64,000 nt of DNA, taken from assembly GCF_016863635.1 (NCBI RefSeq), contig NZ_BOPG01000022.1:124001-188000 (forward strand), given 5' to 3'. The translations under genes and the position numbers were made by a program. Below, piece after piece: positions 15,689 to 25,094 of the stretch. Positions within the stretch are counted from its first letter, which is position 1; every line of letters begins with the position of its first letter. This DNA comes from Virgisporangium aurantiacum (GTDB taxonomy: Bacteria > Actinomycetota > Actinomycetes > Mycobacteriales > Micromonosporaceae). The notes under the pieces were generated by a model that saw only the letters and a list, made by a program, of their open reading frames with translations, did no database searches and was not told where the DNA came from.

Positions 15689-17108
15689 CGATGTCGCGGC
15701 GGCGGGCGTCGCGGTCGGGCTGGTCGCGGCGGCGGCCGGGGTCGGCGCGGCACTGCATCTGAGTGGACGCCCACCGGGCGCCAGCGCGGCACCCGTGTAC
15801 GCGCACTGGCTGCCGCACGTCGGCCCGGGTACGCCGCTGGCCGTGGTGGTCGCGGTGGGGGTGGTCCGGTACGGGCCGGGGCTCGCCGCGCGCCTGCCGT
15901 GGTCGCGGCTGCTCCCCGCCGCCGTCGCGGCGGCCGGTGCGTGGATTCTCTCGCTGGCGCTCGTCGACGGGTGGCGGCGCGGGGTCGCGGGGCGGCTCAC
16001 CACGCGGCACGAGTACCTGAGCGAGGTCGACGCCGTGCGCCCCGGGTTCCTGCGCGGGTTCACCGACCGGATCCTGGACTTCCAGCCCGACTCGTGGGCC
16101 ACCCACGTCGCCGGGCATCCGCCCGGTGCGCTGCTGGTGTTCGCCGGCCTGGACCGGATCGGCCTGGGCGGCGGCGGCTGGGCGGCGACGGCGTGCGTCC
16201 TGGCCGGCGCGTCGGTCGCGGCGAGCGTGCCATGGACGGTGCGGATCCTGGGCGACGACGCGGGCGCGCGGGCGGCGGTTCCGTTCGCGGTGTTGCTGCC
16301 CGGCGCGGTGTGGCTGGGCGTCTCCGCCGACGCGCTGTTCGCCGGTGCGGCCGCCGCCGGGGTCGCGCTGCTGGCAACGGGCCTGGCCACCGGCCCAGTG
16401 ACCGGCCCGGCGATCGGCGCAGCAACCGGGCCGACGGCCCGGCGCATCGCGGGCGCAGCGACCGGGCCGGCGATCGGCGCAGCGACCGGGCCGGCGATCG
16501 GCGCAGCGACCGGGCCGGCCGGCCGGCGCATCGCGGCGACGGTCGCCGGCGGTGCCGTGCTCGCGTTCTGCTGCTACCTCTCCTACGGGCTGGTGCTCAT
16601 GCTGCCCGTGGTGCTGGCGCTGGTGGTCGTCACGAGACGGGTGCGGCCGCTGGGGTGGGCGGTGGCCGGTGGGGCCGCGGTGGTGGCCGCGTTCACGTTG
16701 GCCGGGTTCTGGTGGCTGGACGGGTACCACCTGACCGTCCGGCGGTACTACCAGGGGCTCGCCAGCGCCCGTCCGTACGCCTACTGGGTGTGGGCGAACC
16801 TGGCGCTGCTCGTCCTCTCCGCGGGTCCCGTCGCCGCAGCAGTCCTCCGCCGCGCGGTCCCCGCCGCGCTGCGCGACCGGGCCCGGCAGACACCGGTCGT
16901 GCTGCTGCCGCTGGCGGCCTTCGCCGCGATCGCCGCGGCCGACCTGTCCGGGCTGAGCAAGGCGGAGGTGGAGCGGATCTGGCTCCCGTTCGCGGTGTGG
17001 CTGCCGGCCGGCGCCGCGCTCCTGCCCGCGCCGACGCACCGGTGGTGGCTGGCCGCGCAGGCGACGACCGCGCTGGTGATCAACCACCTCCTGCTCACCA
17101 CCTGGTGA
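15651..17108 (+). CDS. Polytopic membrane protein, probable GT-C type glycosyltransferase
   Basis: About 485 residues. I prefer TTG 15651 (9 bases after GGGAGG); TTG 15642 and GTG 15669 are alternatives. Roughly ten membrane segments; the first extracytoplasmic loop contains HEYLSEVDAVRPGFLRGFTDRILDFQPDSWATHVAGHPPGALLVF, whose acidic and HPPG residues resemble lipid-linked-sugar mannosyltransferase (GT-C) loops. A Gly/Ala/Thr repeat (about 245-295) lies in a loop. It follows the epimerase by 35 bases and its TGA overlaps the next gene's GTG. It probably builds an envelope glycan or glycolipid; donor and acceptor unknown. Confidence 0.75.
   Translation: MVGRFKVPNLPLTDVAAAGVAVGLVAAAAGVGAALHLSGRPPGASAAPVYAHWLPHVGPGTPLAVVVAVGVVRYGPGLAARLPWSRLLPAAVAAAGAWILSLALVDGWRRGVAGRLTTRHEYLSEVDAVRPGFLRGFTDRILDFQPDSWATHVAGHPPGALLVFAGLDRIGLGGGGWAATACVLAGASVAASVPWTVRILGDDAGARAAVPFAVLLPGAVWLGVSADALFAGAAAAGVALLATGLATGPVTGPAIGAATGPTARRIAGAATGPAIGAATGPAIGAATGPAGRRIAATVAGGAVLAFCCYLSYGLVLMLPVVLALVVVTRRVRPLGWAVAGGAAVVAAFTLAGFWWLDGYHLTVRRYYQGLASARPYAYWVWANLALLVLSAGPVAAAVLRRAVPAALRDRARQTPVVLLPLAAFAAIAAADLSGLSKAEVERIWLPFAVWLPAGAALLPAPTHRWWLAAQATTALVINHLLLTTW
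16384..16530. repeat. Tandem repeats in membrane-protein gene (ATGPAIGA units)
   Basis: Successive in-frame copies of a unit close to ACCGGGCCGGCGATCGGC encode ATGPAIGAATGPA and a longer unit ending RRIA. At least three near-identical 24-27 bp copies lie at 16455-16520. The array occupies a loop between two membrane helices. Confidence 0.8.
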
Positions 17109-20100
17109 ACTGCTCAACTCCGCCGCTTCCCCGCCGACAGGCACACGTGGGCCGCGAAGCCAGGGTCACCTCGCCGGCACCGGACGCCGCGCTCACCGGC
17201 CCGACGTTCGCCGGGTACGACATCCTGGCCGAGATCGGGCGGGGCGCGGCCGCCGTCGTGTACCGGGTGCGGCGGCCCCGGACCGGTGCCGTGTACGCCC
17301 TGAAGATCCTGGACTCGATGGGCGACCCGTCGGTGGTGACGGCGTTCCGGCGCGAGGCCGCCCTCATGGCCACCATCAACCACCCCGGGCTGCCGCGCAT
17401 CCACGAGGTCGGCGCGGTCGATGACCTGACCTACCTGATCATGGACCTGGTCGAGGGGGAACGGCTCACCGACGTGCTGGCCCGCGGCCGGCTCAGCCCC
17501 GAGCGGACGATCGCGCTCGCCCTCGACATCGTCGACCCGTTGACCGCGGTGCACCGCACCGGCGTCGTCCACCGCGACATCAAACCCGACAACATCATGG
17601 TCCACCGCGACGGCACCGCCCAGCTGATCGACTTCGGCCTGGCCGCCCGCACCACCACCGGGCACACCGACGCCGCCGTGGGCACGCTGGCCTACTGCGC
17701 CCCGGAGCAGGCGGGCACGCTGCGCCGCCCGGTCAGCCGCCGGTCGGACCTGTACTCGCTGGGCGCCATGTTGTTCGAGTGCATCGCCGGCCGGCCGCCG
17801 TTCCCCGCCGACGACGTCGGCGAACTGCTCCGGCTGCACGCCGTCGCGCCGGTTCCGGACCTGCGCCGGATGGTGCCGGGCACCCCGCCGGGTCTCGCCG
17901 ACGTGGTGGCCACCCTGCTCGCCAAGGACCCCGACGACCGCTACCAGAGCGGCGAGGAACTCCTGACCGACCTGCACCAACTGGCGGACGCGCCACACCG
18001 TCCCATCGGAATCCGGACCGGCGGCGGCGCCGCGCCGGCCGAGCAGCTGAAACCCCTGGTGGGCAGGGCCGCCGAGTTGTCGCGCCTGTCGCGGGCGTGG
18101 GTGTCGGCCCGGGCCGGCGAGGGGACCGTGTGCGTGCTACGCGGCGGTCCCGGCGCCGGCAAGAACCGGTTGGCGACCGAGGTGGTGGCGCTGGCCGCCG
18201 CGAGCGGCGCGCTGGTCCTGCGCGGACGCGGATCGGCCGACGACGCCGTGCCGCTGGCGCCGCTGCGGCAGGCGCTCGCCGCGTGCCTGCGCGAGGCCGA
18301 CCGGCTGCCGGCAGCCGAGCGCAGCGACGTGCACGCCCGCATCCAGCGCTGCGCCGGCGACGCGTTCCCGCTGCTGGCCGGCGACGCCTTCCCGCTGCTG
18401 GCCGGCCTCGCGCCGGCAAAGCCGCCGGCCTGGCCCCCAACCGGGCCACCGGCCGCGCCGGCCATCGGCCGGCGGCGCCGAGCCGAGCCGGCTCCGACCT
18501 CGGCGTCGGAAGCGGACGGGCAGGACCAGTTCACGCTCGCCGTCGTCGGGTTCATCACGGCGCTCGCCCGCGAGTTCGGCGGCCTGCTCCTGGCGCTCGA
18601 CGAGGTGCAGTGGCTCGACCAGGGCACCGTCCGGGTGCTCACCCGGCTCGCCGAGGACCTGCCGACCGTCCCCTTGCTTGTGCTCGCGACCGGCCGCGAC
18701 GACGCCGAGAGCATCGCACGGACGGACGCCGTCGTGGCCCGGCTGGGGCGCCGGGTGGCCGCCGACATCACGCTCGGGCCGCTGACCGAGGCCGGTGTGG
18801 CCGAGCTCGTCGGCACCCTGCTGCCCGGCGTCGAGGTGGACGCCCGCCTGGTGCGCCTGCTCAACGCGCGCGGCAAGGGCAGCCCCTTCGTCGTCCAGGA
18901 GTACCTGAGCGCGATCGTCGACGCGGGCCTGCTGCGGCCGAGCTGGGGCACCTGGCTGCTCGACGAGGACGGCCTGGACGCCCTGGAACTGCCCGACGAC
19001 GCGATCGGGCTGGTGCTCGCCCGGGTGGACGGCCTCGGACCGGGGGTTCGGACGCTGCTCACCACCGCGGCCGTCGTGGGCTGCCGGTTCCGGCCCGACC
19101 TGGTGGCGACGGTGCACGGCGTCGACGTGTCGGAGGTGCTGGCCGGGCTGCAGGAGGTGGCCGGGCGCGGGCTGGTGGAGGCACGGCCGGACGGCGAGTT
19201 CGCGTTCCTGCACGACCGGATCCGGGAGGCCCTGCTCGAACAGGACACCGCCCACCTGCACGCGCGGATCGCCACCGTGCTGCACAACACCGGCGGGAAC
19301 GACGCCGAGCACGTGTTCGAGGTGGCCCACCACTACATCGCGGCCGGTCCGGCGGCGCCCACCGGTGCGGCGATCGCGGCCTGCGTCGCGGCCGGGCACC
19401 TCGCGCTGCGCACGTTCGCGCCGGCGAAGGCTGTCGCGCTGTTCGAGCACGTCCTCGACCTCACCGCTGAGCTCGACACCGGGCCCGACGCCGCGGTGCT
19501 GGTGGCGTTCGGAACGGCGCTGCGCCAGACCGGGCAGTTCACCCGGGCCACGGCGACGCTGGAGCGGGCGCTCGCCGTCGAACGGGACAAGTTCGCACGG
19601 GCCGACATCCTCACGGTGCTGGCCTGCGTCCACCGGTCGGTGTGGAACATCGACGCGGCCCGGGCGGCCGTACGGGCCGGCCTCGCCGAGATGAAGGCCG
19701 CCCCGCCCCGCAACCGGTTCGCGCTGGTGCTGACGAGTCTGCTGCTGTTCCTCGCGGGCGTGCTGCGGATCGGCCGCGGCACCGCGCGGGGCGACCGGCG
19801 ACGCCGGTGCGAGACGATCGCCGCGCTGCACGAGGAGGGGACGTACATCGCGGTCCTCGCCATGCGCCGCTCCGACATCGTGCTGCACAACCTGCGCGTC
19901 TACTACTGGCTCAACCGGCTCGGCCACGGCGCCCAGTACTCCCGCAGCCTGAGCACGGTCGCGTTCGTGTGCGCGAACCTCGGCCTGCAGAAGCGGGCCG
20001 ACATGCTGTTCCAGCGGGCCGCGACCGACCCCGGCGCGGCCGACCCGGCGGTGTGCGCGGTCAACGCGCACTACCGCGGCGCCGCCTGCTACCTCACCTA

Positions 20101-22480
20101 CCACGACGACGGCGAGAGCTGGACGCACGCGATCGACCAGCACGGCCGCTGGCTCGACCTGACCGCCTACACCGACGCGGTGGCGGTGTTCGCGGTCGAC
20201 GCGCTCGTCTGCGGACGCACGCGGGAGGCGATCCGCTGGTGGGAGGTGGGCCGCCGCCGGCTCACCCTGAGCTCGGGCGAGGCGACGTCGCTGTTCGTGG
20301 TGCCGGCGATGGTCGCCGCGGCCACCGGCCGGCCGGCCGACGCCGCGCAGGAACAGCAGCGGATCGCGGCCGACCAGCGGCAGAACGACAACCCCGGCAC
20401 GGCGCTGCGCCGGTCGCTGATCGACCTGTTCGTGCTCACCGAGCAGGACGAGACCGGGCCGCCGTTCGACCGGGCGGTCGCCACGTTCGAGGCGCTCGGG
20501 CACCGGCAGCGCGAGCTGATCCGGTCGCAGCGGGCGATCGCCTACACCATCGCGATGGGCCGGCTGGCCCAGGCGCGGACGGCCGCGCCGGAGCACCGGG
20601 CGGCGCGGCTGGAGCAGGCGCGGGTCGCCGTGCGGGCGTTGCGGGTGGCGCGGCGGCACCCGTTGCAGGTCATCCGCGAGCAGGTGGCCCGCGCCGCCCT
20701 ATTGGTCCTCGACGGTGAACCCGACCGGGCCCTGCACGTGTTGAACGCGGTCAAGCCGATCGTCGGCCCGGACGCGCCCAACCTGGCCTACGAGGCGGCC
20801 CGGATCCGGGCCCGGGCCCTGCGCGAGCTCGGCGCCAACGGCGAGTCGGTGCGGCAGGCCCTGCTCGCCATCGCGATCGCCGAGCAGGAGGGCTGGCCGC
20901 ACCGCGTCGGCTGGGTCACCGCCGAGTTCCCCGGCACCCGGCGGCGGCGCCGGTCGGCGGCCGGTGACGCCCTCACCGACGGAGACGGCGACGACGACAT
21001 CGACCGGCAGCGGTTGCGGGCGCTGGAGGAGGTCGGCCGGGCCGCGTCGCGGGTCCTGGATCCGCAGGAACTGGCCCGGATCGCGCTCGACGAGACCATC
21101 CGCATCCTGCGCGCCGACCGCGCGTTCCTGTTCCTCACGACCGGTGACGACGAGCGGCTGGTGCCGCACCTCGGCCGCGACGCCGCCGGCAACGACCTCG
21201 GCGAGCTGACGGCGTACAGCGCCAGCCTCGTCGAACGGGTCCGCGAGCGGCGCGAACCCCTGGTGGTGACCGGCACCGACGAGAGCGCGGCGCTGGGCGC
21301 GCAGAGCGCGATCCAGCACGGCCTGCGGTCGATCATGGTGGCGCCGTTGCGGCTGGAGGACCGGCTCCTCGGTGTGGTCTACCTGGACAGCCAGATCGCC
21401 AAGGGCATCTTCACCGCCGACGACGCGGGCATCCTCATCGCGCTGACCAACCACGTCGCGACGTCGCTGGAGACCGCGCGGGCCGCCCAGCTGGAGATCT
21501 CGGTGCAGACCGCGCACCGCCAGCGCGATCTCGCCGAGCAGTTGCGCACCGCGTTCGAGGCCATGAGCGACACGCTGGAGCCGGAGAAGATCCTGGCCCG
21601 GCTGATGCGGTCGGCCCGCTCGCTGCTGCAGGTCGACCGGGCCTGGCTGCTCAGCCGCGAGGACGACGGGCGGTGTTCGGTCACCGAGTCGGGCTTCTAC
21701 GGCGAGACGACGCGCGAGGTCGCCGCCGACCGCACCACGCTCTCCCTGCTGGCCCACGAGGAGCCGGTGGTCGGTGCCGACCCCGGTGTGCCGGCCGCGA
21801 TCACGGAACGGCTGCCCGACGCGCGCTCGTGGCTGGCGCTGCCGCTGCGGTCGCGCACCAGCGACGTCGGCGTGCTGGTGCTCGGCTCGACCGATCCGAT
21901 CGGCCTGGTGCACCAGGTGGGCGTGGCCTCCGCGCTGGTGGCGCAGGGCCTCACCGCGTTCGACAACGCGAGCCTGTTCGCCCGGGTGCAGAACCTCGCG
22001 GTGGTCGACGAGCTGACCGGCATCGCCAACCGCCGCCGGTTCATGGAGATGGCCGAGCGCGACCTGGTGGCGGCCGGCCGGCACAGCCGTCCCCTGTCGG
22101 CGATGATGATCGACATCGACCACTTCAAGCGCATCAACGACACGTACGGGCACCCGACGGGCGACGACGTGATCCGCGAGGTGGCGGCCCGGCTCGCCGC
22201 GCACGCCCGGCGCACCGACCTGGTCGGCCGCTACGGCGGCGAGGAGTTCTCGTTGGTGCTCCCCGAAACCGGCCTGCTCACCTGCCAGGACCTCGCCGAG
22301 CGGCTGCGGTCGGCGATCGCCGACGAGCCGGTGGCCACGCGGACCGGCCCGCTCGACGTGACGGTGAGCATCGGCACGGCGTCACGGCAACCCGGCGACA
22401 CCGACCTCATCACCCTGCTGTCGCGGGCCGATCAGGCCTTGTACGAAGCCAAGAACGCGGGACGCAACCGGGTCGCATAA
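17105..22480 (+). CDS. Ser/Thr kinase - STAND-like ATPase - GAF - GGDEF fusion (PknK-like diguanylate cyclase)
   Basis: 1791 residues from GTG 17105 (overlaps the preceding TGA); GTG 17147 is an alternative. Residues about 35-300: protein kinase with GRGAAAVVYRV, Lys67 in YALKIL, HRD (Asp158) in VVHRDIKPDNIMVH, DFG in LIDFGLA and APE-like YCAPEQ. About 330-600: ATPase with GGPGAGKN (347-354; Asn replaces the usual Ser/Thr) and Walker B LLLALDEVQWLD. About 720-1270: helical, TPR-like. Two GAF-like domains follow. The C-terminal GGDEF domain has intact GGEEF (1711-1715) and the RxxD inhibitory site (RRTD). It could link phosphorylation to c-di-GMP synthesis. Cytosolic; signal unknown. Confidence 0.92.
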   Translation: MNCSTPPLPRRQAHVGREARVTSPAPDAALTGPTFAGYDILAEIGRGAAAVVYRVRRPRTGAVYALKILDSMGDPSVVTAFRREAALMATINHPGLPRIHEVGAVDDLTYLIMDLVEGERLTDVLARGRLSPERTIALALDIVDPLTAVHRTGVVHRDIKPDNIMVHRDGTAQLIDFGLAARTTTGHTDAAVGTLAYCAPEQAGTLRRPVSRRSDLYSLGAMLFECIAGRPPFPADDVGELLRLHAVAPVPDLRRMVPGTPPGLADVVATLLAKDPDDRYQSGEELLTDLHQLADAPHRPIGIRTGGGAAPAEQLKPLVGRAAELSRLSRAWVSARAGEGTVCVLRGGPGAGKNRLATEVVALAAASGALVLRGRGSADDAVPLAPLRQALAACLREADRLPAAERSDVHARIQRCAGDAFPLLAGDAFPLLAGLAPAKPPAWPPTGPPAAPAIGRRRRAEPAPTSASEADGQDQFTLAVVGFITALAREFGGLLLALDEVQWLDQGTVRVLTRLAEDLPTVPLLVLATGRDDAESIARTDAVVARLGRRVAADITLGPLTEAGVAELVGTLLPGVEVDARLVRLLNARGKGSPFVVQEYLSAIVDAGLLRPSWGTWLLDEDGLDALELPDDAIGLVLARVDGLGPGVRTLLTTAAVVGCRFRPDLVATVHGVDVSEVLAGLQEVAGRGLVEARPDGEFAFLHDRIREALLEQDTAHLHARIATVLHNTGGNDAEHVFEVAHHYIAAGPAAPTGAAIAACVAAGHLALRTFAPAKAVALFEHVLDLTAELDTGPDAAVLVAFGTALRQTGQFTRATATLERALAVERDKFARADILTVLACVHRSVWNIDAARAAVRAGLAEMKAAPPRNRFALVLTSLLLFLAGVLRIGRGTARGDRRRRCETIAALHEEGTYIAVLAMRRSDIVLHNLRVYYWLNRLGHGAQYSRSLSTVAFVCANLGLQKRADMLFQRAATDPGAADPAVCAVNAHYRGAACYLTYHDDGESWTHAIDQHGRWLDLTAYTDAVAVFAVDALVCGRTREAIRWWEVGRRRLTLSSGEATSLFVVPAMVAAATGRPADAAQEQQRIAADQRQNDNPGTALRRSLIDLFVLTEQDETGPPFDRAVATFEALGHRQRELIRSQRAIAYTIAMGRLAQARTAAPEHRAARLEQARVAVRALRVARRHPLQVIREQVARAALLVLDGEPDRALHVLNAVKPIVGPDAPNLAYEAARIRARALRELGANGESVRQALLAIAIAEQEGWPHRVGWVTAEFPGTRRRRRSAAGDALTDGDGDDDIDRQRLRALEEVGRAASRVLDPQELARIALDETIRILRADRAFLFLTTGDDERLVPHLGRDAAGNDLGELTAYSASLVERVRERREPLVVTGTDESAALGAQSAIQHGLRSIMVAPLRLEDRLLGVVYLDSQIAKGIFTADDAGILIALTNHVATSLETARAAQLEISVQTAHRQRDLAEQLRTAFEAMSDTLEPEKILARLMRSARSLLQVDRAWLLSREDDGRCSVTESGFYGETTREVAADRTTLSLLAHEEPVVGADPGVPAAITERLPDARSWLALPLRSRTSDVGVLVLGSTDPIGLVHQVGVASALVAQGLTAFDNASLFARVQNLAVVDELTGIANRRRFMEMAERDLVAAGRHSRPLSAMMIDIDHFKRINDTYGHPTGDDVIREVAARLAAHARRTDLVGRYGGEEFSLVLPETGLLTCQDLAERLRSAIADEPVATRTGPLDVTVSIGTASRQPGDTDLITLLSRADQALYEAKNAGRNRVA
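18356..18403. repeat. 24-bp tandem duplication in kinase-fusion gene
   Basis: GGCGACGCGTTCCCGCTGCTG plus GCC occurs twice head to tail, with one base difference, encoding GDAFPLLAGDAFPLLA in the ATPase domain. It is followed by a Pro/Ala-rich linker, so it falls in a tolerant loop. Confidence 0.85.
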
Positions 22481-22490
22481 GAATAGGCAC

Positions 22491-23651
22491 GTGTCGTCCT
22501 ATCGATGGCTGGTGCTCGCCGTCGGAACGGCCGCGCAGTCCTCGGCCGCGGCGTTCCTCGTCGGCATTGCCGCGATCGCCCCCGCGCTGCGCGCCGAGTA
22601 CGACCTCGACCTCACCGGCCTCGGCCTGATGCTTGGCGCACCGACGCTGGGAATGGTGGTGACGCTGCTCGCCTGGGGACACGCGGCCGACCGGTTCGGC
22701 GAGCGCCGGGTGATGACGACGGGGCTGCTCCTCGCGTCCACGATGCTTTTTCTCGTCCCGTTCCTGCCGGGTTTCTGGCCGGTGCTGCTGGTGCTCTTCC
22801 TCGCGGGCGCGGCCGCATCGGGGCTCAACGCCGCGAGCGGCCGCGCGGTGATGGCGTGGTTTCCGGCCCGGGGACGCGCGTTCGCGATGGCCATCCGCCA
22901 ATGCGGACTGCCGTTCGGCGCCGCACTGGCCGCCGCCGTTCTCCCGGTGCTCGTCGACATCGCCGGCACCCGGTTGGCCTTCTGGGGACTGGCCTGGTTC
23001 ATGACGGCGAACGCGTTCGCGGTGGCCATGGTGATTCGATCGCGCGGCTCCGGCCCTGCTTCGGACGGGCGGTTCTGGGACGTCCTACGGCACGGCCCGC
23101 TGCTGAACCTCTGCGCGGCGGCGGTGCTCCTGATGCTCCCGCAGGTGGCCATCACCGCGTTCGGCATCGAACTCCTGTTGGCCACCACCGCGCTGACGGT
23201 GACGCAGGCGGCCGTCGCCCTGGTGGCGGTGAACCTGTCCGGCGCCGGCCTCCGCCTGCTCGTCGGCTGGTGGGCCGACTGGACCGGCGTGCGGTTACGG
23301 CCGTTCCTGTTCGTCGCGGTGTGCATGGTCGCCGCGTTCGACGCGCTTGCGGCATATATCGCGCTCGATGGGCCGATGCTGCACGTCTTCGTCGTTCTGG
23401 TGGGTGCGCTGGCGCTGAGCTGGAACGGGTTGGCGTTCGTCGTCGCCGCCGAACTGGCCCCGCCCGGCCGGGCCGGCTCGTTCCTCGGCTTCGAGAACAC
23501 CGCCATCTACGCGGCGAGCGCGCTGGGCTCGATCCTGGTCGGCTTCTTCGCCGACCGGGCCGACTGGGCCACCGTGATCGGCGGCCTGACGCTGCCGGCG
23601 TTACTGGCGGCGACGGTGCTGGCGTTCAGCACGTCCTCGGTCCGGGTCTGA
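22491..23651 (+). CDS. Major facilitator superfamily transporter
   Basis: 386 residues from GTG 22491, 10 bases after the kinase fusion. Twelve predicted helices in two halves. The motif-A-like loop is GHAADRFGERRVMTTGLLLAS, with AAASGLNAASGRAVMAWFPARGRAFAMAIRQCGLPFGAAL in helices 4-5. The second half contains WWADWTGVRLRPFLFV and NGLAFVVAAELAPPGRAGSFLGFENTAIYAASALGSILVGFFADR. Closest in style to nitrate/organic-anion or drug MFS transporters. Substrate unknown. It converges on the next gene with a 2-bp gap. Confidence 0.9.
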   Translation: MSSYRWLVLAVGTAAQSSAAAFLVGIAAIAPALRAEYDLDLTGLGLMLGAPTLGMVVTLLAWGHAADRFGERRVMTTGLLLASTMLFLVPFLPGFWPVLLVLFLAGAAASGLNAASGRAVMAWFPARGRAFAMAIRQCGLPFGAALAAAVLPVLVDIAGTRLAFWGLAWFMTANAFAVAMVIRSRGSGPASDGRFWDVLRHGPLLNLCAAAVLLMLPQVAITAFGIELLLATTALTVTQAAVALVAVNLSGAGLRLLVGWWADWTGVRLRPFLFVAVCMVAAFDALAAYIALDGPMLHVFVVLVGALALSWNGLAFVVAAELAPPGRAGSFLGFENTAIYAASALGSILVGFFADRADWATVIGGLTLPALLAATVLAFSTSSVRV

Positions 23652-23653
23652 AC

Positions 23654-24973
23654 TCACGTGTAGCGCTGCCAGGTGTCGCGGAGGGGGAGCCATCCGCCGT
23701 CGCCGTCGGTCCACAGCTTTTCGATGTAGGCGCCGGTGGTGGTGTTGTCGTCGTCCCAGTAGATGCCGCCGTACGTGCGTCCGCCGGTCTGGTAGGCGAA
23801 CTCGACGTAGTGTCCGGTGGTGCGTCCGGACGTGCCGGCCCGCTGCGCGGCCACCGGCGCCGCACCGGCGGCGATCGGCGCCGAGGTGGTGTTCTGGGTG
23901 GCCCGGGCGGCCCGGACCTTGTCCCGGTCGGCCGCCGAACGGAACTGGATGAAGTAGACGTTGATGACGGCGTTCACCGAGCATCTCACCCGCAACTGCT
24001 CCCCCGGTTGGGGAGCCGGCCCGCCCGCCTCCGAACTCGACACGCACCCGCCCAGCCACGACATCCACGCGTCGGCGAGCGGCACGAACACCGGATTGAG
24101 TCGGCTCCGGTTCGCCGCCTCCTGGCCCGTGTCCCCGGCGGGTGCACCGTCCACAGTGGACCCGTTCGCCGTCGACCCGATGAGATACCCGGTGGACCCG
24201 AACACCAGCAGCCCGATGAGCAACCCGAGCAGCAGCACCCCGACGGCTGGCCGCGAACGCGGCGTCGCCTCGGATGCGCGGTCGTGGCCCGCCGGAACGA
24301 TCGGATACCCACCGGTGTGCCCATGGGCCGGCGGCTGCGGCTGCGCCGGCCAGACCGGCGATCGCCAGGCCGCCGCCGGATTCGCGGCGTACGCGGGCGA
24401 CGCGGGCATGATCGAGGTCGGGGTCACCAGCGGCGCCGGTGCCGGCGCCGGTGACGTGATCGCGGTGACCGGGATCGCCGTCACGGGAGCGGCCGGGGCC
24501 GTCACCGGTGCGGTGACCGGAGCCATGACCGGCGCCGTCACGGGAGCCATGACCGGAGCGGTGACCGGCGCCGGCGCGGGAGCCGCGACCGGAGCCATGA
24601 CCGGGACGGCCGTCACCGGAATGGCCGTGACCGGCTCCGGCAACCTCGCGGGCGAGACCGGCGCGGGCGGAACGACCGCCTGCGGAACAACCGCCTGCGG
24701 TGCCACCGGCCATTCGTCGTGCTGGCGCGGCCGGAACTGCTCCGTCCGAATGGGTTCCGGTGGAGTGGACGCCGACCGGTCCACCGGCGGATACATCAAC
24801 GGTGCCCGCGGTACGGGCGGCCGGGCCACCGGCGCGGGCAGCGCCGGCGGCCGCCTCGGTGCGGGAGCGGGGGGCGCCACCGTCGGCAGGCTGCCCGCGG
24901 GGGCGTTCGGTCCGGTCGGCACGGGGTCGGACGGCCAGTGCACGACGGCGGCTCTCATCTCGTCCACGGCCAT
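23654..24973 (-). CDS. Proline/alanine-rich membrane-anchored protein at type VII locus
   Basis: 439 residues from ATG 24973 (ATG 24955 possible). A long cytoplasmic N-terminal region is Pro/Ala-rich with many repeats of the form APVTAPVM and TAIPVTAI. It is followed by one transmembrane helix (VGVLLLGLLIGLLVFGSTGYLI) and an external domain of about 150 residues (LADAWMSWLGGCVSSSEAGGPAPQPGEQLRVRC ... GHYVEFAYQTGGRTYGGIYWDDDNTTTGAYIEKLW) with two Cys. The external domain is not recognised. It is divergent from eccE across 121 bp, so a role with the secretion system is possible. Confidence 0.7.
   Translation of the reverse strand: MAVDEMRAAVVHWPSDPVPTGPNAPAGSLPTVAPPAPAPRRPPALPAPVARPPVPRAPLMYPPVDRSASTPPEPIRTEQFRPRQHDEWPVAPQAVVPQAVVPPAPVSPARLPEPVTAIPVTAVPVMAPVAAPAPAPVTAPVMAPVTAPVMAPVTAPVTAPAAPVTAIPVTAITSPAPAPAPLVTPTSIMPASPAYAANPAAAWRSPVWPAQPQPPAHGHTGGYPIVPAGHDRASEATPRSRPAVGVLLLGLLIGLLVFGSTGYLIGSTANGSTVDGAPAGDTGQEAANRSRLNPVFVPLADAWMSWLGGCVSSSEAGGPAPQPGEQLRVRCSVNAVINVYFIQFRSAADRDKVRAARATQNTTSAPIAAGAAPVAAQRAGTSGRTTGHYVEFAYQTGGRTYGGIYWDDDNTTTGAYIEKLWTDGDGGWLPLRDTWQRYT
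24440..24680. repeat. Degenerate ACCGGAGCCATGACCGG repeats
   Basis: Repeated 15-18 bp in-frame units encode the alternating APVTAP/APVMAP track of the membrane-anchored protein. The array resembles the slippage-prone low-complexity arrays seen in three other genes of this window. Confidence 0.7.
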
Positions 24974-25094
24974 GGCAACCTTTCCGAGGCTCCGAGGTGG
25001 GAAGACATCGACGCGGGTACCTATTGACCTGTCTCACGCAGATCCGGCGCGATCGGCTCACCGTTGCGGAAGATTCTCGACGTAAGGTGTGCGC

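Noticed and set aside
18140..18170. Asn in the Walker A of the kinase fusion as a sign of a pseudogene
   Set aside because: The reading frame is intact for 1791 codons and the kinase and GGDEF motifs are complete, so it is a substitution rather than decay.
23640..25094. Fifth copy of the substrate promoter motif before the 24973 gene
   Set aside because: GTGAGCCG-N15-CGTGAGA has the right spacing between boxes, but the AAC core is changed and it lies 62 rather than 37-42 bases from the start, so I did not list it as a feature.
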